Program-made: the position numbers and the translations under genes
The notes under the pieces: model-generated
Seen by the model: the letters and a program-made list of their open reading frames with translations, nothing else
What the model was told of the DNA's origin: nothing
The model's database searches: none
Shown here: piece after piece, positions 46,277-53,243 of the stretch
Numbering within the stretch: the stretch's first letter is position 1
Layout of the letters: every line of letters starts with the position of its first letter
From: Microbacterium oxydans
Lineage (GTDB): Bacteria > Actinomycetota > Actinomycetes > Actinomycetales > Microbacteriaceae
Direction of reading: 5' to 3'
Assembly: GCF_006540085.1 (NCBI RefSeq)
Contig: NZ_BJOG01000002.1
Coordinates: 62,001-126,000 of the forward strand
Length of the DNA stretch: 64,000 bases

Positions 46277-46582
46277 GTGGCAGGCAAGCGGAAGATCACG
46301 CGTCGCTTCATCAAGCTGCGTGACGAGTTCCGTGAGCAGTGCCGGGCGGAACGCGCGTCGTGCTGGCTGTGCGGTCAGGATCACATCGACTACGAAGCCC
46401 CACACGACGATTACGCGAACGATGACCGCTTCGAGCTCGATCACTTCTACCCGGTGTCGACACATGAGGAGTTGCAGGAGGACCCTGCGAACTTCCGCCC
46501 GTCCGCGCACGGGTGCAACAACGCCCGGTCGAACGGACCGCCTCGCCCTGGCCTCGGTATCCCGAGCCAGGCATGGACGTGA
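46277..46582 (+). CDS. HNH endonuclease (phage type)
   Basis: 101 aa from a GTG with GGAG 6 bases upstream. Zinc-knuckle Cys pair CWLC near 29-32, the HNH core ELDHFYPVS (54-61 region), and HGCNNARSN (78-86), which supplies the second metal-site Cys and Asn residues. Small HNH proteins sit beside the packaging genes in actinophages and help DNA cleavage. Here terminase genes are absent, so it is a leftover or has a new role. Confidence 0.85.
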   Translation: MAGKRKITRRFIKLRDEFREQCRAERASCWLCGQDHIDYEAPHDDYANDDRFELDHFYPVSTHEELQEDPANFRPSAHGCNNARSNGPPRPGLGIPSQAWT

Positions 46583-46610
46583 GAGCTGAAAAGCGCGCTT
46601 GGGCCGGTGG

Positions 46611-47537
46611 TTAGACCCCCACGGCAGAAGAGTACTGTCCCATCCCAGCGAAATCAGGAAACATCGTGTCTCGTGTGAAGCCGAAGTTCTGCTCGAGCAT
46701 GGCCAGCAAAATCGGCTTCACCTCTGCTCGCACGGTAACGGCTATAACGTCCGGGAAAACGGTCTGACGCCGCCCGCGCTCGTTGGCGAGGCCAGACGGG
46801 CCGCAGAGTTTCTCGAGACGACGGTGAGGCGATTCGCCCCACTTCTGCGAGGGCAGAGAAAGCGGTCCGAGCTCGGATTCAGGCCATACGGACGATGACT
46901 CCGGCGCACTGTAGAAGGCAAACACGCCTCGTTGCGCCGCGATCCGAGCATCTATCGGTGGTGTTGCGTAGAGCATCCGCGCCGGGTGATGCGAGTTATC
47001 AAACGCAGCCTCATACGTGTCAGCGCTATACGGACGATCGATCTCCGTGAATTGCGAACGCTTCATCGCCAGTAAGACCCCGTCGACTTCTCTGACGCTT
47101 CGGCCTTGGTTATCGCTTGAGTCGTCATCGCACAGGAACCAAAGCGCTACGAACGGGTCAGTCGAACAATCGATGAGACGCGTGATCGCACCGTGGTGCC
47201 TCAGCCGAGCGAGTATCTCCCAATCTCCCATCCGCTGGGCTCCGTCGATACCCAGTCGACGAGCCTTTCGAATCATGGCTCGCTCGTTGTCGTAAATTTG
47301 TGTAGACGGGAGGCCTTCGCGGCCGGCCTTCGACACCAGCCGCCAGGCTTCGTCAGCCTGTCCGCGCCAGACGACGCCTTCCTTCGGGCCACGCAGAGTA
47401 ATCCCAGCAATCGCCGTCATGACATCCGATGCCGCATCGACGTGAGTGTTCGCTCCTTGCGATGCGAAGTCCGGGTGTCGAGCTTTCTCCGATGTGTAGC
47501 GCATCCACGCGGGCCAAAGTGACATGTCCGTATGCAT
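46611..47537 (-). CDS. FRG-domain protein
   Basis: 308 aa. The FRG domain can be followed end to end: WRGQ (57-60), RLRHHGAITRLIDCSTDPFVALWF (111-134), the RIAAQRGVF block (199-207) and the closing FTRDTMFPDFAGMGQY (287-302). The family is named from its F/W-R-G core and recurs in prophages and defence-rich islands, but its activity is not established. This gene stands alone, convergent with HNH (28 bases between stops). A regulatory gap of about 155 bases lies upstream. Its codon use looks less GC-extreme than the housekeeping genes. Confidence 0.8.
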   Translation of the reverse strand: MHTDMSLWPAWMRYTSEKARHPDFASQGANTHVDAASDVMTAIAGITLRGPKEGVVWRGQADEAWRLVSKAGREGLPSTQIYDNERAMIRKARRLGIDGAQRMGDWEILARLRHHGAITRLIDCSTDPFVALWFLCDDDSSDNQGRSVREVDGVLLAMKRSQFTEIDRPYSADTYEAAFDNSHHPARMLYATPPIDARIAAQRGVFAFYSAPESSSVWPESELGPLSLPSQKWGESPHRRLEKLCGPSGLANERGRRQTVFPDVIAVTVRAEVKPILLAMLEQNFGFTRDTMFPDFAGMGQYSSAVGV

Positions 47538-47693
47538 GCCGTCCTAGTTTCCCTGGCACAAGAGTTCCAAAGGGAGGGGAAGGGACGGTTGAGTTTCTAG
47601 CTATTGCTGCGCCCGGAACACCCCCCGCGCGGTCGGTTCCTCTCTCCCCGGACTCGGCGATAGGGGGTCGCGCGCGTATAGGAGGTGACAGGC

Positions 47694-48236
47694 ATGGCGA
47701 GTTTCGCTGACGAGAGTGTCGCCGATGCGCTCGAGCGCTCGAGCGCTCGATCAAGAATGCTCCGCATCCGCGCGCGCGACACTCTGCCGCCGTCGCCGCA
47801 GCCCGAGCTCTCGCTCGCAAGAGACGTACAGGCGGGGCGGCTCGAAATAGGCGAGGTGCGCGGACGTGCGTGGCCTCAGAAAGGACATCGGTCGGCTGAC
47901 CGATGCGATCACCAACACGGAGAAGTCGTAAACATCGAACTGCCCACCATCCCCTCCGGCGTGCTCGTGCTGCTCGCGCTCGCGGCACCCTACGTGCAGG
48001 CGCTCATCCGGCGTCCGAAGTGGTCGCCGACGGTCAAGAGGATCCTCGCCATCTTCATCCCGATCGTGCTCACTGCCATCGTGCTCGCCTTCTACTTCGT
48101 CTACACCGGCGACACCGTACCCACGTGGCCGGCGCTCGTAATGCTCGCGATCGTCGTCGCTCAGGTTAGCTACGCGCTCATCACGAAGAACAGCGCGACC
48201 GAGCTCGAACAGCGCACCTCGCCCACGGTCATCTGA
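47694..48236 (+). CDS. Holin-like membrane protein with unusual N-terminal extension
   Basis: 180 aa from the ATG at 47694, which has a perfect AGGAGGTGA ribosome site at 47680-47688. Residues 85-165 form three membrane helices (VLVLLALAAPYVQALI, ILAIFIPIVLTAIVLAFYFVY, WPALVMLAIVVAQVSYAL) like phage holins. The first 80 residues are hydrophilic and unlike holins. A second frame ends at 47931 with a coherent tail (RGLRKDIGRLTDAITNTEKS), just before the likely natural holin start, so the gene may be a frameshift fusion of a small upstream gene and the holin. No endolysin gene is present. Confidence 0.65.
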   Translation: MASFADESVADALERSSARSRMLRIRARDTLPPSPQPELSLARDVQAGRLEIGEVRGRAWPQKGHRSADRCDHQHGEVVNIELPTIPSGVLVLLALAAPYVQALIRRPKWSPTVKRILAIFIPIVLTAIVLAFYFVYTGDTVPTWPALVMLAIVVAQVSYALITKNSATELEQRTSPTVI

Positions 48237-48261
48237 CCGCAAATGTTCGTGGAACAAACCT

Positions 48262-48290
48262 ACCCAGCCGCCAGGCTGGGTGGGGTTTTC
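48262..48290 (+). terminator. Terminator after holin-like gene
   Basis: ACCCAGCC (48262-48269) pairs with GGCTGGGT (48274-48281), loop GCCA, followed by GGGGTTTTC. Confidence 0.8.
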
Positions 48291-48401
48291 GTCGTTCGGC
48301 CGCGCTGCATTTCGCGCTTGTTGTAAGAAGTTGTCCCCCGAACGGCCTACAGACAGGTCGGGGAGCCGTCGATAGCGTCGAAGTGACGAGGTTCTTCAAA
48401 G

Positions 48402-48416
48402 TGTCAGCATCTGACA
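48402..48416. promoter_or_regulatory. Palindrome upstream of secreted-protein gene
   Basis: TGTCAG-CAT-CTGACA, flanked by AAG and CTT, lies about 47 bases before the GTG start. It could be an operator or a leader hairpin. The surrounding 48300-48462 region is AT-richer than the chromosome average. Confidence 0.4.
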
Positions 48417-48462
48417 GCTTGGAATTCTCTCGTCGTGATATTCATCGACGAATGGAAATACT

Positions 48463-49029
48463 GTGAAGAAGTCCAATATTTTAGCCGCTGGAGTTATCGC
48501 TGCAATAGTGAGCCTGAGCGGCGCCGTGCCCGCACTTGCGGAAGATAGCGTAACTGATGATCAAACAGAAAACCGACAGGGGGTTTGTTCGAGCGGATGG
48601 CGCTGGCTGCCACTCGAGCGCGAGGTGGTGGACGGGTGGCTCCCTGTCGGGCCGATGCAGTTCAACCACAACGGCACGGACGCTCCCGCCAAGGTGACCT
48701 TCACTTCAACGGCGGAAGCAACGATGACAGCGATCGCCGGCGGCTCTTTCAATGTTGGCATCGATGCCAAACTCGCTTCCGCGAGCGCGGAGTACGGCGT
48801 GACTTTCCAAGGGAGCGTAACGGCCGGCATCGGCAACACGATCGAGATCACCGTGCCTCCACGGTCATACGGATACGGTGAGTACGGGATCTGGAACTCA
48901 TCGATCCGAGGCGAAGAACAGTACTGGCAAGGAATTGGCACGGTATGCAACATCACCGAGAGGAAGAACGCGTCCCTGGTTCGGGCTGCGTTCCGGGTGG
49001 GTTGGGACACAAGCACGAGCCCCGCGTGA
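48463..49029 (+). CDS. Secreted beta-rich protein, cargo of the element
   Basis: 188 aa from a GTG. A typical signal peptide (KKSNILAAGVIAAIVSLSG, cleavage after PALA near 26) makes it extracellular. The mature 162 residues have two cysteines (42 and 162) and a long run of alternating small/polar residues (KVTFTSTAEATMTAIAGG, then SASAEYGVTFQGSVTAGIGN) ending YGYGEYGIW, a pattern like amphipathic beta-hairpins of pore-forming or adhesive proteins. No known domain is recognised. Early codons are AT-rich, a sign of foreign origin. The stop overlaps the lipoprotein start (GTGA). Confidence 0.75.
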   Translation: MKKSNILAAGVIAAIVSLSGAVPALAEDSVTDDQTENRQGVCSSGWRWLPLEREVVDGWLPVGPMQFNHNGTDAPAKVTFTSTAEATMTAIAGGSFNVGIDAKLASASAEYGVTFQGSVTAGIGNTIEITVPPRSYGYGEYGIWNSSIRGEEQYWQGIGTVCNITERKNASLVRAAFRVGWDTSTSPA

Positions 49030-49496
49030 GTCGTACACGTGGTGTCGCTCTCGTCGGAGTCTTGGCGGTTGCGCTGAGCGGGTGCACCTTAGGAGGCGGC
49101 ACGCCCACCCCGCAGCCGACGTCCGCACCGTCCACTCCTCCCGCTGCAGAACCCGCGGCGCCCGCAACTCCGCCTGCAACGGTAGACGCAATGTGGGCCA
49201 GTGCCGAAAAGCCACTCGGGGCGTTGTCCTCCGTGAGAGGAGCCGACGAAATCGGCCCAGTCTCGACCACGGCCAGCTATGTGGTGGTCTATATCAAGTG
49301 CTACGGCACAGGCGTCGTCACCGTCGACGTGGTTGGATCGGCAAAGATGACTCAACAATGCTTGACCGACGAAACGGATCCGGGCACCCGAAATCAGATT
49401 CAAGTGCTCAACCCAGAAGAGGTTACCGTGCGCGGCACCGCGGAGAACTCGAATATGTGGGCTATTGCGGTCACAGAAGGCGACGACGCCAACTGA
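49026..49496 (+). CDS. Lipoprotein coupled to the secreted protein
   Basis: 156 aa from the GTG at 49026 that overlaps the previous stop; a longer frame to 48945 gives no signal peptide. Lipobox VALSGC with Cys20, a Pro/Thr/Ala linker (about 25-55), then a small beta domain (YVVVYIKCYGTGVVTVDVVG, TQQCLTDETDPGTRNQIQVL) with two cysteines that can pair. It would sit on the outer face of the membrane. The coupling suggests it works with, anchors, or protects against the secreted protein. Confidence 0.75.
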   Translation: MSRTRGVALVGVLAVALSGCTLGGGTPTPQPTSAPSTPPAAEPAAPATPPATVDAMWASAEKPLGALSSVRGADEIGPVSTTASYVVVYIKCYGTGVVTVDVVGSAKMTQQCLTDETDPGTRNQIQVLNPEEVTVRGTAENSNMWAIAVTEGDDAN

Positions 49497-49559
49497 TTAT
49501 TTCCATAATCACCTCACGAACTCTGCCTAGTACGAGTGAGCGCACTCGAACGCTGGCAT

Positions 49560-49596
49560 ACGACCCCACCCGGCTTCTGCTGGGCGGGGTCGTTTT
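49560..49596 (+). terminator. Terminator after lipoprotein gene
   Basis: CGACCCC (49561-49567) pairs with GGGGTCG (49586-49592) and TTTTCGG follows. Confidence 0.7.
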
Positions 49597-49608
49597 CGGT
49601 GTGAGCAC

Positions 49609-49620
49609 TATAATCCAGGG
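49609..49620 (+). promoter_or_regulatory. TATAAT box 7 bases before an ATG (leaderless promoter)
   Basis: A perfect TATAAT at 49609-49614 places transcription start on or next to the ATG at 49621. The zinc-ribbon gene is then read from a leaderless mRNA. No clear -35 box is visible. Confidence 0.55.
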
Positions 49621-50250
49621 ATGCCGGTCTATGCGCATTGCGACAGTTGTGGTCACGACTTCGAGTCCCAGGGCCTTGCGATCAGCGGACCCGGGAGCGC
49701 AGGGGTCACGCTGGTAGGCAACGCTGAGAGCTGCCCAAGATGTGGCCGCGAAGCCCGCATCATGGATGGGCGCTTCAAGATATCGGAAGACGCGATAGAA
49801 GTGATCGACGCGCCGCCGTGGTCCCGCGACCTCATCATTCGGCTCACTCCGAAACAACGCCACCGGATCGACGCCACGGTCAGATGGGCACAGCTGCGGA
49901 GGGTAGACCCAGCTACGGATGACGAGAAAACGGTCCGTGCCCTTGAGAAGACCATCGAAGAGAACGTCCCCGCGATCCAACCGTGGCTCGAGAAATTTCG
50001 TGGTCCCACTTCGTCGAATATTGCCGCCTGGCTTGCTGTCCTGATCTCGATCCTGATGTGGATTACGAGCAACAACAGCGGCGGTGTCACTCCCCAGCAG
50101 CTCGAGCAGATACTCGATGAGACCGTGCGCTCCGCGCAGAGCGAACAGTCGCAATCAACGCGAGCGCAGCCCACAGGGCCAGCAGCGCCGCTGCAATCCC
50201 CAGAACCGTTCCCGCAGGCGTCTGAGTTACCGAGCCCAGGTACGCATTGA
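49621..50250 (+). CDS. Zinc-ribbon protein with one membrane helix
   Basis: 209 aa. Cys pairs CDSC (7-10) and CPRC (38-41) form a zinc ribbon. A middle domain (about 60-125) is charged, and one membrane helix follows (IAAWLAVLISILMWITS). The last 50 residues are a Glu/Gln/Pro-rich tail. The product is membrane-bound, with the zinc domain probably inside the cell. Its 3' end is antisense to a small two-helix gene. Family not recognised. Confidence 0.65.
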   Translation: MPVYAHCDSCGHDFESQGLAISGPGSAGVTLVGNAESCPRCGREARIMDGRFKISEDAIEVIDAPPWSRDLIIRLTPKQRHRIDATVRWAQLRRVDPATDDEKTVRALEKTIEENVPAIQPWLEKFRGPTSSNIAAWLAVLISILMWITSNNSGGVTPQQLEQILDETVRSAQSEQSQSTRAQPTGPAAPLQSPEPFPQASELPSPGTH

Positions 50251-50296
50251 TGGCACCAACGGCGAAGATGCCCAGCCAGAACACGTACTTGCTCAT
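50087..50296 (-). CDS. Small two-helix membrane protein
   Basis: 69 aa from the ATG at 50296 (MSKYVFWLGIFAVGAINAYL, then TVLGIAAALLALWAALALIATV and a basic tail). It overlaps the end of the zinc-ribbon gene on the other strand by 164 bases. Both frames look protein-like, so at least one may be a spurious or decayed 3' end. Typical of small phage accessory genes. Confidence 0.5.
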   Translation of the reverse strand: MSKYVFWLGIFAVGAINAYLGSVTQTPAGTVLGIAAALLALWAALALIATVRSARSARSHRVSARAAGE

Positions 50297-50365
50297 GCCC
50301 GCCACGTTAACACTGCTTGCTGGTGGGTGGTAGCCCGTCACCACCGACGCCCATGGGGACGTCAG

Positions 50366-50578
50366 CTACGGGCGTTGGAGCGACTGGATCCGGCGGTCCA
50401 GTTCAGCAATGATCCGAGCTTGGGTCTCGGTGAGGGCAAGGAGTGTGTCGACGATATCGGCCATGTTGGCGTTATCCGGGTCGGCGTTCCACTGGATGCC
50501 GAGCGCTTGGACCTGGTCCGAGGTGGCGGTGAGCCACGCTATGGCCGAATCAGGGAGGCACAGATCGCTGCGTTCCAT
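50366..50578 (-). CDS. Small soluble phage-type protein
   Basis: 70 aa, largely helical (ADIVDTLLALTETQARIIAELDRRIQSL near the C-terminus looks like a coiled coil). No signal or motif. It lies upstream of the two-helix gene in the same direction, 69 bases away. Function unknown. Confidence 0.5.
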   Translation of the reverse strand: MERSDLCLPDSAIAWLTATSDQVQALGIQWNADPDNANMADIVDTLLALTETQARIIAELDRRIQSLQRP

Positions 50579-50650
50579 GCGCGTCAGGATAGTTACTCGT
50601 CGTCGAGTTGCACAGCGTTACCGCTCTCATCGTACCGAAGGGGCATCATC

Positions 50651-50746
50651 ATGGAACCCGTGATCTGGGTGATCAGCATCGCGGCATTCGCGCTGAGCGT
50701 CGCCGCTCTCGTCGTTGCGATCCGAGGGGCTCGCCGTGACCGCTGA
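50651..50746 (+). CDS. 31-residue membrane peptide
   Basis: MEPVIWVISIAAFALSVAAL then VVAIRGARRDR: one membrane helix with a basic end. AAGGGG precedes the ATG by 8 bases. Its 3' end overlaps the HTH gene start, so the two are coupled. Such peptides are common in phage early regions. Function unknown. Confidence 0.5.
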   Translation: MEPVIWVISIAAFALSVAALVVAIRGARRDR

Positions 50747-50918
50747 CCTCGCAGAACGCATTCGCGAGGCCGTCGCGCAGCTCGAGAAGTGGCGGACCGA
50801 ACGCAATTCCGCCATCCGTGCGGCGGCGACCGGCGATCCAAAGATGAGCCCGACCGAGATCGCGCGCGCGTCAGGGCTCTCGCGCATGCAGGTCTACCGC
50901 ATCATCGAGCAGCACTAG
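50736..50918 (+). CDS. Small helix-turn-helix DNA-binding protein
   Basis: 60 aa from the GTG at 50736 (GAGGGG 6 bases upstream). An N-terminal helix (TADLAERIREAVAQLEKWRTER) precedes an HTH (MSPTEIARASGLSRMQVYRIIEQH) close to the C-terminal HTH of resolvase/Hin proteins. Lying next to the right attachment site, it may regulate the element or act like an excision factor; that is inference. Confidence 0.65.
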   Translation: MTADLAERIREAVAQLEKWRTERNSAIRAAATGDPKMSPTEIARASGLSRMQVYRIIEQH

Positions 50919-51068
50919 GAACGGAGCCGCGACCCGCGCGAGAGCGGCGCGACTTGCCCACGTTTTGCCCACGGTTGCCCACACCTGAGCGCGGTTATCG
51001 GTGGCTGACGGTGGGCGATTGTGACCGTCATCCCGCGGATGCCGCCCTCTGACGCGTCGCGAAGTAGA

Positions 51069-51090
51069 GTTCGAGTCCCGTAGTCGGCTC
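51069..51090 (+). repeat. Right attachment site (22-bp direct repeat)
   Basis: Exact copy of the tRNA-Thr 3' 22 bases found at 43274-43295; the sequence outside both copies differs at once. Confidence 0.9.
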
Positions 51091-51095
51091 CGCAC

Positions 51096-51142
51096 ACGAA
51101 GGCCCGCATCCCCTTGGAAACACCGGGGATGCGGGCCTTCGT
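51096..51142 (+). terminator. Displaced terminator of tRNA-Thr
   Basis: An 18-bp stem (51096-51113 with 51125-51142) sits 6 bases after the right attachment site, just where a tRNA terminator lay before integration. Confidence 0.75.
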
Positions 51143-51203
51143 CGTCGCACTGATCGTGACCAGGGCGTGGACGCGAGCCCGTCCTTGACACCAGGATGGG
51201 CGC

Positions 51204-51602
51204 ATGACTCTAGGCGACTTTCCGGTGAGGGCTTCGATCGGCGTGAAGGACATCAAGCGATCCGTGGCCTTCTACGAAGGCATACTGGGGCTCGTCCCCG
51301 CAAGCATCGGTCCGAGCGCCGACATCGAGGGGGGCGCGCGTTTCTACGCGTGCGGGCAGGGCACCATGCTCAACGTCTTCGAGACCCCGACGGCGGGGTC
51401 GACGCACTCGACGGTCGCCACTTGGTACGTCGACGACCTCGATGCGATCGTCACAGAGTTGACGGCGGCCGGCGCTGAACTCGTCCACTACGACGGTTTC
51501 GACCAAGACGAACGAGGGATCGGCCCCCGTGCCGGCGGTGGTCGCATCGCTTGGGTGGAAGATCCCGACGGAAACACCCTCGCGTTCGAGACAGATGACT
51601 AG
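51204..51602 (+). CDS. VOC-family (glyoxalase-fold) protein
   Basis: 132 aa, one vicinal-oxygen-chelate module: VRASIGVKDIKRSVAFYEGILGL at the start and IAWVEDPDGNTLAFE at the end, with the metal-ligand Glu. Related to glyoxalase/bleomycin-resistance proteins; the substrate is unknown. It is the first chromosomal gene after the element. Confidence 0.85.
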   Translation: MTLGDFPVRASIGVKDIKRSVAFYEGILGLVPASIGPSADIEGGARFYACGQGTMLNVFETPTAGSTHSTVATWYVDDLDAIVTELTAAGAELVHYDGFDQDERGIGPRAGGGRIAWVEDPDGNTLAFETDD

Positions 51603-51641
51603 GAACGCGTCACTCGTGTCCTCCGCCTTCCGGGTCGGAGT

Positions 51642-52274
51642 TCAGCTGCAGAAGCCGGTTGCGGGAAGCGTGTCCGTGACGGTGATGCCGCGAACGAACG
51701 GCTCGGCTTCGGAGACCTCGAAGACCATCCACCGAGGACTCGTGCCGACGACGTAGCCGGAGGTCCCCGATGCCGCGTCGAATGCCCCGTCCGGTTCCGC
51801 GGTGGTGAGCTCGTCCAACGTCGATCCCAGGCCGATGCCGCTCTCCGTGAGAGGTGAGGTCGCCACGGGGCCGGACAGGGGGACATCGCCCGGCACGCGA
51901 ATGGTGATGCCGCTCACGCCGCTCTCTCCGGGGTGACTGATGATCCCGAAGCTGGCCTGTGCGCCCTCCGCCGTCTCGTAGTACTCCAGGTCTTCGCAGG
52001 GGTCGGTCAGGGCGAACGTGGGGCTCAGCGCATCGACGATCGACTCCGAACCGAGCTCTGCGCGGCCGATCCCCTGGTCGGTGATGAGCCAGGTCGACGT
52101 GTCCGCCGCGTCGAAGCTCGGCGTCGATGACGGGGTCGGGCTCGGGGCAGCGGTCGGAGTGGTCGAGGCTGTCGCAGACGGGGTCGGATCCGCGCTCGGA
52201 GCCGAGCATGCGACGAGGGTGATGGACAGGGCCGCGGCTGCGGCGAGGCTGACGAGCCGAACGGAGGTGCGCAC
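51642..52274 (-). CDS. Lipoprotein of unknown function
   Basis: 210 aa. Signal with lipobox SITLVAC, then a Ser/Thr/Pro-rich linker (about 25-55), then a compact domain with two cysteines (DPCEDLEYY and the final FCS) that may form a disulfide. STWLITDQGIGRAELGSESI and EVSEAEPFVRGITVTD recall other Microbacteriaceae surface lipoproteins. No catalytic motif. Confidence 0.75.
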   Translation of the reverse strand: MRTSVRLVSLAAAAALSITLVACSAPSADPTPSATASTTPTAAPSPTPSSTPSFDAADTSTWLITDQGIGRAELGSESIVDALSPTFALTDPCEDLEYYETAEGAQASFGIISHPGESGVSGITIRVPGDVPLSGPVATSPLTESGIGLGSTLDELTTAEPDGAFDAASGTSGYVVGTSPRWMVFEVSEAEPFVRGITVTDTLPATGFCS

Positions 52275-52389
52275 AGGTCGAGCATAGGAGTGCGACAGGG
52301 ATCGCCCGGTGACCGAGCGCTTCCCGCGAGGGTGTCGTCGGTCGCACGGCCGGCATCGGAACGAAACGCGGGCGTCCTAGGCTGGTCTG

Positions 52390-52668
52390 ATGCTCAAAGG
52401 ACTGATCCGCCCCGTCGAAGCCCACAGCGTGACCCTCAAGGGCGAAGACCTCGTCGAGGTCCGCGCGCAGCTCACGGCTCAGGCTCCCCAAGGGTGGGAC
52501 CTGGTGTCGGCCATGGCGACGATGGAGAAGGCCGGGTCGATGCGCTCTGTCGAGGGCAAGTTCCTTCGCCGCGACGGGATTCGCGAGATCGAGGCCGACG
52601 ACATGGCCGCGCTCGAGGGTCAGGTGCCGGAGGGATGGCAGTTGCTCTCCGTGTGGAAGACGGACTGA
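52390..52668 (+). CDS. Small protein with duplicated QxPxGWxLxS motif
   Basis: 92 aa, soluble. Two similar segments, AQLTAQAPQGWDLVSAM (about 28-44) and AALEGQVPEGWQLLSVW (about 73-89), suggest an internal duplication. The GW(x)L(V/L)S pattern recalls the DUF4177 family of very small proteins, normally with one copy. Function unknown. Confidence 0.65.
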   Translation: MLKGLIRPVEAHSVTLKGEDLVEVRAQLTAQAPQGWDLVSAMATMEKAGSMRSVEGKFLRRDGIREIEADDMAALEGQVPEGWQLLSVWKTD

Positions 52669-52698
52669 CGTCTCCCTGCGTGTCCGGCGCGGGGGAGT

Positions 52699-53022
52699 TC
52701 AGCTCGCTTCGTCGATCGGCGGCGCCTCGACGACCTCTTCGATCAGGCTGATCCCGCCTGTCGAGCTCGCCGACTGCATGAGGTCCTGAATCCACTTCGG
52801 GTTCAACTGCGGCGCCTCCGGTTCGTCGAAGGTGAAACGGAGCGGAATCGACGGGTGCAGCCAGATCGTCGAGCGCCCGGGGGAGTCGCTGTCAGGGTGA
52901 CGCCACGACAGGGTGAAGCTCTCGTTGCGCCGCAGTTTCGTCGCGATGACCACCTTCAGATGTGCGAGCGCCCGATCCTCGATGTGGATCGCATCGCCGT
53001 TGCCGTACTGGATCGTTCCCAT
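52699..53022 (-). CDS. DUF7882 protein
   Basis: 107 aa from the ATG at 53022. MGTIQYGNGDAIHIEDRALAHLKVVIATKLRRNESF and WLHPSIPLRFTFDEPE are the conserved blocks of this family, almost confined to Microbacteriaceae and near relatives. Databases have called some members ATP-dependent DNA ligase without support. Function unknown. Its start faces the ppk2 gene about 220 bases away. Confidence 0.8.
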   Translation of the reverse strand: MGTIQYGNGDAIHIEDRALAHLKVVIATKLRRNESFTLSWRHPDSDSPGRSTIWLHPSIPLRFTFDEPEAPQLNPKWIQDLMQSASSTGGISLIEEVVEAPPIDEAS

Positions 53023-53243
53023 GGGGGAAACCCTATCCGCCGACACCTCCCACCCGCTTCTGCCCTTAGCGGCACGCGGAGGCGAGACCATTCCGGAGTA
53101 TCGCACTAGACGGTGATATGTTACTGACTGTTGAGTTTCCTGGCGGTCCTGCGGATGCGCCAGGTCGAAGACGGCGCAGGTGGCCGACTCCCCGCCGCGG
53201 CCACCTGCGCTTGCCTCCTGAAGGCGGGATCCCTGGAGCGCTC

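Larger units (their letters stand above)
43274..51090. mobile_element. Integrated element (decayed prophage with cargo) in tRNA-Thr
   Basis: A 7.8-kb insert is bounded by two identical 22-bp copies of the tRNA 3' end. It holds a truncated tyrosine integrase next to the left site, phage gene tails, an HNH nuclease, a holin-like protein, small phage-type ORFs, and cargo genes with cytoplasmic-nuclease, FRG, secreted and zinc-ribbon features. No portal, terminase, capsid, tail or replication gene is left. The native tRNA terminator now lies beyond the right site at 51096-51142. Confidence 0.88.

Noticed and set aside
46611..46898. Plus-strand frame (99 codons) opposite the FRG gene
   Set aside because: Antisense to a complete FRG domain; no ribosome site or recognisable content.
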